A stretch of 22,843 nt of DNA. Source: Thraustochytrium sp. TN22 (taxonomy: Eukaryota; Sar; Bigyra; Thraustochytrida; Thraustochytriidae). The number at the start of each line of letters is the position of its first letter. Within the stretch, counting starts at the first letter, position 1. The DNA lies in the NCBI GenBank assembly GCA_013306675.1, contig JABLUY010000168.1, positions 63,155 through 85,997 of the forward strand. Reading direction: 5' to 3'. Positions 16,043 to 22,843 of the stretch are shown here, piece by piece. A model generated the notes under the pieces. The model did no database searches. It was not told where the DNA came from and was given only the letters and a program-made list of their open reading frames with translations. Both the position numbers and the translations under genes were made by a program.

Positions 16043-19000
16043 ATGCACGCGCTTCGCAGCGCGGCTTCCGGGCGGCTGGGGCTCGGGGTGACGCGGCCTG
16101 AGGACTCGGAGTCGCCGCCGACGCGACGCGGCCTGCTGGTCCCGCTGTACGCGCGCAAGGCGCTGGCGACGGCGCAGGCGAACCCGGCGGGACCGCAGCT
16201 GCTCATCTTCGAGGTGCGCAGGACGACGCTGGGGCTCGGGTTCATGATGCGCGAAGACCCGGGCCGCGAGGAGGGCTCTCGCGTGCGCGTGGCGCAAGTT
16301 TACACCGATGGACGCGCTCCGGTGGCGCGCAACACGACAGTGCGCGGCGACGCGCTGCTTCGCGCGGGAGACCTGGTGCTCCAGATTGGCGACCGGCCTA
16401 TCGAGTCCCTGGACGAGGCCAATACGGCGGCGCACGAGGCCGAGGTGGGCGCCTTCGTGCCGGTGCACGTGCTGCGCGGCGTGCCGGTGACCACAGCCGG
16501 CTCGCTGCGACCCACGTCTGGCGGGACCAACGGGGACCTTGCTGCGGCGCAAAGCTTGCGCTCGCGCGAGTCGAGGCGCAAGCGGACCGTGCTGGAGCAG
16601 GCTGCGCTCAAGGAGCAGCGCCTGCTGAACGAGCAGCGCGACCGCCTGGGCCGGCGCCTGCAGGCGCTCCTCGTGGCGCACGAATCGCCGGTGCTGCGCG
16701 ACTTCGTGGCAGGGTGCGCCGAGCTTTTCTCGGCGCCTGAGGTGGACCTCATGTGCAAGCTGCGCGCCGCTTTCGCGCCGAGCGAGCAGAACGAGCTCGC
16801 CGCGGCAGGGGCAGCGCCGCGGCGCATTCAACTTGACCTGGTCGATGTGCACGCACTCCTCCCGCTGCAGACGTACGCGCTCGCGCGTACACTGCTGCGG
16901 CACTTGCGCGCCTCGCCTGAGCTCGAGGTGTACATGAGTTTTGGGTGGCGGCCCATCGACAGGCTCTCCCTGCACGGGCTGGCCCAGCTTTTTGAGGACG
17001 AGGCGGTGGCGGCCCGATTCACTTTGGAGGGCGAGGAGGTAGATACGCGCGCCGATGCCGGCCTGGACAAGCCGTGCCTGTACGGTCACGCGTTCGCGGC
17101 GGCAGCTTGCGTCGCGCTGCCGCGCGTCAACCGCGTTACCCACGTGTCGCTCGCCGGGTCCGACCTGGGCGACGAGGACGCAGGGTCTCTGGTGAACGCA
17201 TTCCGGGCGTGCAACCTGGTGCTGGTCGTGGACGTGAGCTGCAATCGACTAGGCGTGCAGTTTGCGCAAGCGTTTGGGCACGCGTTGGCGGACGAGGACT
17301 GCGGCTTGCACCTAAGCCTGGAGTGTCTGGACCTTTCGTGGAACGAGGTGGGCGGCGAGGGCGCAGCCGCGTTGCTGCGCGAGCTGGCAGGGGCACGAGT
17401 GAGCGCGCTCATGGACCTGAAGCTGGCGCACAACGGCATCACGGACGCCTGCGGCAGCGCCCTGCAGCAGCTGCTGGCCTCCTCAGACAGGGCGCATCAG
17501 CTTCAGAAGCTGGACTTGGCGCACAACCGCCTGAGCGCCGCTGTGGGCTCACCACTAGCGGCCGGGCTCCGCGCCAACGATTCGCTGCAGGAGCTGGTGG
17601 TGAGCTTTAACGCACTGGGACTGGACGCCACCGTTGCCATTATCTCCAGCGTGTGCATGAACCGGAGTCTGACGGCCTTGTACATCGAGAACACGATTGG
17701 GGACCACTCGGAGCGCAGCGAGCAGGGCGCGACGCTGGAGGCGGAGGACGGCGAGCGCACGCTAAAGCTCTGCGACAGCCTCCTGCAATTTGTGTGGGAG
17801 CTCAAGGAGCACATGAACACGCTGCGGCACCAGCTGCAGCAGCAGCGGCTGCAGGCGCAGATGCTGGCGGTGCCGGCTGGGGCGCTGGTGGCAGATGGCC
17901 CTTCTGCAGATGTGGAGGTCAAGGCCTTGAGGACGGATACGACGGTCAATGCCGAGCGCAAGGTGCAGGACAGAACGGAAACGAGGGGAGATGAGGACGA
18001 GGGCGAGAACGAGCACGAGGACGAGAATACGACCAGGGACGGGAACAAGAGCGAGGACAAGGACGGGGACGGGGACGGGGACGAGGACGAGGACGAGGAC
18101 GAGGCGAAGCGCGAGCGCCAGGCGCTCCAGGCGGCCGAGCTGCGCGAGATGGAGGTGATAGAGGTGCACACCGAGTACCCAGCCCGGCTCCGGCAAATGG
18201 TCGGCGGCCTCCGCTGGTATGCCCCGTACCTGGCCGACCTGCGGGCGAGCGCGGAAAGGGAGGCCGGTCTTGGGGGCGTGGCGGCGGCGGACGGGCTCGG
18301 GTTGGCGTCGGAGTCGGTGCCGGAGCTGGACCTGAGCAACAGCATCTTTAAGCTGCGGCTCAAGGAGGCTGATTCTCACGCCTTTTTCGACACGGTTGTG
18401 GTGGCGCAGACCGCCATGTACACTGACTGGCAGTTCCTCAAGCCGAAGCTGGCGCGCTTCGTGAAAGACGAGGCGCAGGTGGGCGAGCTGCAGACCTTGG
18501 TGAGCGAGCACTACTTTGAGCTGTCGAACGTGTTCCGGTACTACTCGGCGCTGGGCAACGATCACGACTGCATCGGGTTCAACGAGTTCATGGACATGGT
18601 GGACGACTGCGGCATCACGGGCCCGGACTGCCCAGATTCGTTGGCGCAGCGTACCTTCGTGGCGGCCAACGTGGAGCTCCAGGCGGAGACCAGAGAGGCG
18701 AAGCTGGCGATGGACGTGAACCCAGACAACGCGCTGTGTCTGTACGAGCTGATTGAAGCACTGGTGCGCCTGGCGCAGCACAAGTTTTGCGACAAGCGGT
18801 CGATGCGGCGCGCCGCGTCGCCGGCGCAGGCGCTGCAGTGGATGCTGGTCGAGAGCATCTTCCCTTGCTGCAAGCGTGTCCAGGCGAACCGGTTCCGCCT
18901 TGAGAAGCTGTACTATTGGGACATCGTTTCTGTATTGACGGCCTACAAGCCGCGCGTGGATAAGCTCTGGCGCGAGTTTGCGGGCGTGACGGGGTCCACG

Positions 19001-19555
19001 TTGCTCATGAAGAAGGACCACTGGTTTGAGATGCTCAACTGCACGGGGCTTTCGCGCGCCGCGGTGGCCGGCTCGCGGCGCGGCGGCGCGCTCCTCTCGC
19101 CGCAGTCGCTGCGTCTGAGCTTCTGGGCGGCACACACCATGGAACGCAACAAGCTGGTGCGAAACGTGCGCGACCGCGCACGCAACACGAGCGACGCGCT
19201 CACCTACACCGAGTTCCTCGAGGCCCTCGTGCGTCTGGCTGACTCCTTGGACCACCCGGCCGTGCTGCTGGACCTGGGTCTTCCGGACGACGCCCTCCTT
19301 TCCCAGCGCCTCTTGTGCGTGTTGGAGATGCTCCTGGGCCGCTCACCAGAAAACTGCTACCAGCACATCACGAACCTTGGCCTCCTTGCTGATCTGCGCG
19401 AAAAGCACCAGCCCATGCACTACCCTTCCCGCGAAGACTACATTTTCGAGGCGTCCGCCGAGGACCTGGTGGCATCATCGCGCGGGGTATCGCGCGAGAA
19501 AGGTGGCCCTTTGTTGAACGAGGATGCGCCGCAGCAGCAGGAGGGAGACGATTGA
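16043..19555 (+). CDS. PDZ, leucine-rich-repeat and EF-hand-like scaffold protein
   Basis: A 1170-aa intronless gene from the first in-frame ATG. In order: a PDZ-like domain at about 53-148 with G-L-G-F at 64-67 and R-A-G-D-L-V-L-Q-I-G-D; a charged coiled-coil-like helix at about 170-215; a helical region; five to six ribonuclease-inhibitor-type leucine-rich repeats at about 360-552 (D-L-S-W-N, L-A-H-N, D-L-A-H-N-R-L); a second short helix; an Asp/Glu-rich tract at about 645-690; and a C-terminal helical domain at about 790-1070 with EF-hand-like segments (G-N-D-H-D-C-I-G-F-N-E-F and Y-T-E-F-L-E-A-L-V). The loops lack the full D-x-D-x-D pattern, so calcium binding is doubtful. Such LRR plus EF-hand-like layouts are common in protist cytoskeletal and flagellar proteins; a scaffold role is inferred. 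It is convergent with the kinase gene. Confidence 0.8.
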   Translation: MHALRSAASGRLGLGVTRPEDSESPPTRRGLLVPLYARKALATAQANPAGPQLLIFEVRRTTLGLGFMMREDPGREEGSRVRVAQVYTDGRAPVARNTTVRGDALLRAGDLVLQIGDRPIESLDEANTAAHEAEVGAFVPVHVLRGVPVTTAGSLRPTSGGTNGDLAAAQSLRSRESRRKRTVLEQAALKEQRLLNEQRDRLGRRLQALLVAHESPVLRDFVAGCAELFSAPEVDLMCKLRAAFAPSEQNELAAAGAAPRRIQLDLVDVHALLPLQTYALARTLLRHLRASPELEVYMSFGWRPIDRLSLHGLAQLFEDEAVAARFTLEGEEVDTRADAGLDKPCLYGHAFAAAACVALPRVNRVTHVSLAGSDLGDEDAGSLVNAFRACNLVLVVDVSCNRLGVQFAQAFGHALADEDCGLHLSLECLDLSWNEVGGEGAAALLRELAGARVSALMDLKLAHNGITDACGSALQQLLASSDRAHQLQKLDLAHNRLSAAVGSPLAAGLRANDSLQELVVSFNALGLDATVAIISSVCMNRSLTALYIENTIGDHSERSEQGATLEAEDGERTLKLCDSLLQFVWELKEHMNTLRHQLQQQRLQAQMLAVPAGALVADGPSADVEVKALRTDTTVNAERKVQDRTETRGDEDEGENEHEDENTTRDGNKSEDKDGDGDGDEDEDEDEAKRERQALQAAELREMEVIEVHTEYPARLRQMVGGLRWYAPYLADLRASAEREAGLGGVAAADGLGLASESVPELDLSNSIFKLRLKEADSHAFFDTVVVAQTAMYTDWQFLKPKLARFVKDEAQVGELQTLVSEHYFELSNVFRYYSALGNDHDCIGFNEFMDMVDDCGITGPDCPDSLAQRTFVAANVELQAETREAKLAMDVNPDNALCLYELIEALVRLAQHKFCDKRSMRRAASPAQALQWMLVESIFPCCKRVQANRFRLEKLYYWDIVSVLTAYKPRVDKLWREFAGVTGSTLLMKKDHWFEMLNCTGLSRAAVAGSRRGGALLSPQSLRLSFWAAHTMERNKLVRNVRDRARNTSDALTYTEFLEALVRLADSLDHPAVLLDLGLPDDALLSQRLLCVLEMLLGRSPENCYQHITNLGLLADLREKHQPMHYPSREDYIFEASAEDLVASSRGVSREKGGPLLNEDAPQQQEGDD
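17975..18112 (+). repeat. GAG/GAC codon repeat in the PDZ/LRR gene
   Basis: Imperfect tandem GACGAG, GACGGG and GAGGAC units encoding an Asp/Glu-rich linker between the repeat region and the C-terminal domain. It is of the same type as the tracts in the prolyl hydroxylase and UBL genes. Confidence 0.7.
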
Positions 19556-19666
19556 CTGTGAGGAATTGGGGTTGAAGAGGCTCCGTGCAGGCGCGGGTCG
19601 AGGGAAAAGCTGGCGCCGCAAAATAGGGTGGTTGGTTCTGCTACTGTGCGTGCGCAAAAAAAGCCT

Positions 19667-19703
19667 AGCTGGCTGGCTGGCTGGCTGGCTGGCTGCTTGC
19701 TTG
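19667..19703. repeat. GGCT microsatellite between convergent genes
   Basis: About seven GGCT units followed by GCTT units, in the short 3' space between the stop codon at 19555 and the kinase stop at 19717. No gene function is visible; transcription terminates somewhere in this 160-bp gap from both sides. Confidence 0.85.
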
Positions 19704-19716
19704 CTATTCGACTAAA

Positions 19717-21149
19717 TTAGACGTGCGGCACGTGGATAAAGACGTCAGTACCGTAGCCCTCCATGGACATGAGGGTGAGGTCGCCGTTGAAATAGCGAAC
19801 ATAGCCGCGCGCGCTGTGTGATTACGTGCCATGAGCGAGAATTTTGTGTTAGTGGTGCCGTGCCTTCCCTTTGTTGGATTTGATTCTCTTCGTGGGTCTT
19901 GGCAATGATGCACAAGGTACCGAGACAAGCGCGGGAGAACAGAAACGTACACACCGAGGCCGTAGCCCAGGCCAGCCATGGGATTCTCGCGGCCAAAGTC
20001 GTGGAGGTCCTCGAGATGCTCCGGAAAGGCGTCGTGCGCCGTGGTGAAGAGGTAAGAAAAGACCTTTTGCGCGATGGAGCGCGGGATGCCACCGCCGAGG
20101 TCGCTGATGCGAATGACAACGTCCTCGTTCTGCTCGCCATCGGCAATGACAACGCGCACGGGCGGTAGCGCCTCGCCGGCATGCCGCTCGGCGACGGCGC
20201 GCATGCTGTTCTTGAGGAGCTCGAAGAGCACGTAGTACAGGTGCGAGGGGATGTAGGGGAAGGTGAGGTCGATGCGGCCGAGGAACTCAACGTCAGGCGC
20301 CTCGCCATACTGGCGCTCGCACATGTAGCGCGCGTCCTCGGCGGCGGCGCGCGCCACCTGGGCCGCCGAGGTCTTGAGGCAGACCAGGCCGACAAAGTCG
20401 GGCGCCTGCTCCTCGTACAGCTCGAGGAAGTGACCGATGAGGATGCGAATGGCGATGCGGCTGAGGAAGAAGCGGTCAAAGTACTCGTGCACCTCGCGCA
20501 GGTCGCTCAGGTCCTTGCCCGAGTCCTTGAGCAGCGAGCGCCCGCGCTCGCTCTGCTGGAACTCGTGCAGACCCTTGGCGATGTAGATGAGCGTGTCCTG
20601 GTGGCGCAGGTAGATGCTATTGAGCATGTCTCGGAAGGCCTCGTCCTCGGCGTCTGCAGCGCCGGCCAGGCGCGCCTCGTCAAACGACATGACCTCTTCG
20701 AAACTCTTCTCGTACCAGTTCTTGACCTCCTGCACGGCCGGCATATTGCCCAGGCCGTAGGGCGCCAGGGACAGCTCGCGCGCGCGGTGCGCGAAACGCA
20801 CCGGCAGCTCGCGCCGCAAAAAGCTCGCGATCTGCACGCGCGCCAGCTTGCGTCGCTCCTCGCCGCCGATCTCCAGCGGCACGCGCGACCGCTCGCCGCC
20901 CTTGAGCTGCCGCAGCATCTCCGCCGTCTCCTTCCAGTTGCCCTCTCCCTTCCCCAGCAGCTTGCCGGTGCCCGTGTCGATCAGCGTCCGGATGCCCACG
21001 GGCGTCTGCGACCGCTGCGCGTACCTGCTCAGCAGCTCGCGCGTCTCCGCGTCGCTGTCCGCGCTGGCCGTCGCGCTCAGCCACCTCCTCGCCGTGGGCC
21101 TCGCCGTGGGCCACGCGCGCCGCGCGCCGGCCGCCACGACCCGCTGCAT
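19717..21149 (-). CDS. Mitochondrial PDK/BCKDK-family protein kinase, two exons
   Basis: A 431-aa kinase: exon 1 is 21149-19951, exon 2 is 19813-19717. It phosphorylates and inactivates the E1 subunit of mitochondrial pyruvate (or branched-chain ketoacid) dehydrogenase. The ATG at 21149 opens an Arg/Ala/Ser-rich presequence ending near R-R-W-L-S-A-T, as expected for matrix import. The helical N-domain has H-Q-D-T-L-I at about 190. The GHKL ATPase domain shows the N-box E-L-L-K-N-S near 309, D-L-G-G-G-I-P near 349, and G-L-G-Y-G-L-G near 391-398. Exon 2 supplies Y-F-N-G-D-L-T-L-M-S-M-E-G-Y-G-T-D, the family's conserved C-terminal block, which fixes the splice. The mixture (S-A-A-Q-V-A-R-A-A-A-E-D-A-R, M-S-M-E-G-Y-G-T-D) is nearer to PDK than BCKDK; the substrate is not certain. 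The frame is open above the ATG without another Met. Confidence 0.92.
19814..19950 (-). other. Spliceosomal intron (137 bp) in the kinase gene
   Basis: Donor GTACGT at 19950, acceptor CACACAG ending at 19814. It splits a Val codon (phase 2): GT from exon 1 and C from exon 2, restoring G-L-G-V-A-R-G-Y-V-R-Y-F. Base composition inside is more AT-rich than the exons. It is the only intron I can define confidently in the window. Confidence 0.88.
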
Positions 21150-21950
21150 CGCGCCGCCCGCGCGCGCGCCCGCGCCCGCGCCTCCCTCGCCACCCGTGCG
21201 CTGCCGCCCCGGGCGCCCGCTGCAGTGACGCGCTCGCGCCGCGCCTTCCTCGCCCGCCGCCGCGCCGCCCGCGCCGCCCGCGCCGCGCCGCCCGGCCGCG
21301 CCAGCCGCGCCGCGCCCGCCGCCGCCGCGCTCCGCGCCGCGCTCCGGGTCTGCCGCTCTGCCGCGCGCGCGCGCGAGCGCCGCCGCCCTGCACCGACCGC
21401 GCGGGCACGGGCACTGGCACTGGCAGGCCGGAGCTGGAGGCGCTGTTGCTGCACCGGCGCGGCGCCTGCCCGTGCCAGTGGCAGGCGCTGCAGCCTCAGC
21501 CTGAGGCCAGGCAAGACGCTGCCGCTCTGCTCGAGCTCGCGCGGCCAAGCCAATCACAGTCAGCCCGAGGGCGCCTGAGTGAGGCCTGGGCTGGGGACGA
21601 GCGAGAGCGACGGCGAGCGAGAGCGCTACGTACGTCCAAGGACCGCGGCTGGGGCTTCCTGAGGAGGGCCTTGAGCGGCTCCAGGGGCGGGACGAGCGGT
21701 GGCGGGTCCCGTGCGCGGCGCCACCTTGCTCACGGCCGGACTGTCTCGTTGCTTCTTCTGGCTTGTCAGCTAACGTTAAAGCTCAAGCCGGATCTCGCGC
21801 ATTCGGCGAACATTCGACCTTGCCTAGGCCTAGCTAGCTGCTTCAAGTTGCACTGGCAGTGCTGGTAGGCCAAAGTCTTCTTAGGCAAGTACCAGTGGGA
21901 CACCAGTGCGTCCATGACCACAGACCTTGGTACCACGGTACCTACAGGCA
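21150..21950. promoter_or_regulatory. Upstream region of the kinase gene
   Basis: From 21150 to 21480 the DNA is an extreme CGCC/GCCGC-rich island, probably the kinase 5' leader and promoter; all long frames here are compositional. From 21550 to 21950 composition is more mixed, with small palindromes (CCTAGGCCTAGCTAGCT near 21822, GGTACCACGGTACC near 21929). No gene is supported. Confidence 0.4.
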
Positions 21951-21954
21951 CGGT

Positions 21955-22150
21955 CCCGCCGCCTCCTCCCTCCTGCCCCCTGTCCCCTCAGGCCCCATCT
22001 CCGCTCTCCTTCCCCTTCCCCCCGCCGGGCCTGCCCCTTCCTCGCGCCCCCTCTCCCCACTGCGCCCCACTTCCACCTGACCCGGCCCTCGCTCCCTCCC
22101 TGCCCCCGTCCCATTCCTCCGCCCGCACACCGGCCCGCCCCCCGTTTCCC
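21955..22150. repeat. C-rich, strand-asymmetric tract
   Basis: Nearly 200 bp dominated by CCC, CCT and TCC on the plus strand (G-rich on the minus), ending near CCCCGTTTCCCCC. It encodes only proline-rich nonsense in several frames. It is not a defined tandem repeat but a homopyrimidine-like region. Confidence 0.65.
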
Positions 22151-22843
22151 CCGAGGGGCGCAGCGCGCACGTCCACCCCCGGCCTTAGGCGGCGCGGCGC
22201 CCCCGCGCGGAGCGCCGCCTAACGAAAAGCGGCCCAAAATAGGGCCCAAGCGTTGAAATCGCCGGCGGCGGCGGCCCCCTTCGGTAAGCGGCGCCTGGTC
22301 TTTTCACCTCGCAGAACGGCGCCGTCGTGCCCGCCCACGACGGCGCCCGCGGCGCGCAGGCAGCGCGGCGCGGGGAGTGAAGTCGGGCGCGTTGAAGTCG
22401 GCTGGCGCGCGGGCAGGCCGTCGCGCGGGCGGCAGCGGCGCGGCGGCGCGGCAGGCAGGCAGGCAGGCAGGGCGGCGGCGCTCTGTTTTTTTGAAAATTC
22501 GCGCCGCGTTTGAAAATGCAGCGCCGCGCTTGCGCCGCCCGCGCGCGCAGCGTGAAATGGGCGCCGCGCCGTGGCGCCGCGCCTCAGCCGCAGCGCGGCC
22601 TGCAGCAAGCGGTGTCGCGCAGCCGCTGCGCGCCACGCCGCTTGCTCCAGCCTGCTGCAGCGCCCCTTGCCGGAAGCAAGCGGCCAGCCAGGCCAGCCAA
22701 GCTGCAGACAGCAGACAGACCCCAATCCAAGCGCCTTCACCGTAAGTGCTGTCGCTTCTTCGCGGCGCGGGCGGCGCGCGCGCGCGGGCGGGCGGGCGGG
22801 CGCTGCGCGGCGCTGCGCTGCGCGGCGCGGCGCGGCGCGGCGC
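22151..22843. other. GC-rich terminal region with simple repeats, no gene supported
   Basis: It contains a GGCA microsatellite at 22450-22470, recurring TTGAAA-then-GCGCCGCG motifs at 22491-22570, a short CTGCAGC/CAGCCAGG-rich stretch near 22600-22700, and GGCGC/GGGC repeats from 22760 to the end. Open frames on both strands are Arg/Ala/Pro-rich and show no family signature. It may be the promoter of a gene beyond the window. Confidence 0.45.

Noticed and set aside
15629-17143. Minus-strand frame of 504 codons opposite the PDZ/LRR gene
   Set aside because: Antisense shadow across leader and PDZ domain; Arg/His/Gln-rich composition and no domain signature.
17762-19255. Minus-strand frame of 497 codons opposite the LRR/EF-hand-like region
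   Set aside because: Shadow of a frame with clear leucine-rich repeats; its Val/Leu runs are the reverse of Asp/Glu repeats.
20181-21578. Plus-strand frame of 465 codons opposite the kinase gene
   Set aside because: Antisense of an unambiguous PDK-type kinase; its second half is Arg/Ala/Pro compositional noise.
22219-22740. Overlapping frames in the right-hand GC-rich end as a gene
   Set aside because: Frames on both strands are equally long, Arg/Ala-rich and contain microsatellites; no conserved motif.

Overview
This is a GC-rich, gene-dense window from the nuclear genome of a eukaryotic microbe. The evidence is eukaryotic protein families (a PHD/extended-PHD/SET histone methyltransferase, a BAG6-type ubiquitin-like protein, a mitochondrial PDK-type kinase with a presequence), one clear spliceosomal intron, no Shine-Dalgarno or operon pattern, and long codon-repeat tracts. 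A GC-rich protist such as a stramenopile or haptophyte is possible, but no single marker fixes the taxon.

Layout, left to right. A small Lys/Ala-rich unknown gene (-) lies at 81-690 and shows a frame problem. An exon-like fragment (-) lies at 1141-1282. A large intronless SET-domain methyltransferase of ATXR3/SDG2 type (-) occupies 1435-6531 and carries an N-terminal PHD and extended PHD. Across a spacer of about 500 bp it is divergent from a tandem pair of very similar short-chain dehydrogenases (+, 7032-8069 and 8554-9588), both starting with an N-myristoylation-like Met-Gly motif. From 9.7 to 11.3 kb there is decayed coding DNA, including the C-terminal relic of a third copy of the same dehydrogenase.

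A repeat of about 220 bp is present twice in inverted orientation, at 10392-10618 and 14010-14225. It brackets the dehydrogenase relic and a BAG6-like ubiquitin-domain gene (-, 11312-13192). To the right come a prolyl 4-hydroxylase with an acidic, Cys/His-bearing tail (+, 14262-15293), a PDZ/LRR/EF-hand-like scaffold (+, 16043-19555) and, convergent with it, a mitochondrial pyruvate/branched-chain ketoacid dehydrogenase kinase (-, 19717-21149) with a 137-bp intron near its 3' end. The last 1.7 kb is very GC-rich DNA with simple repeats and no gene I can support.

The genes do not form one pathway; this looks like an ordinary eukaryotic neighbourhood. The accessory feature worth attention is the 9.7-14.2 kb stretch: inverted repeats, pseudogenes and a dehydrogenase family that has duplicated and partly decayed. 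I found no RNA genes, CRISPR arrays or recognisable transposase.
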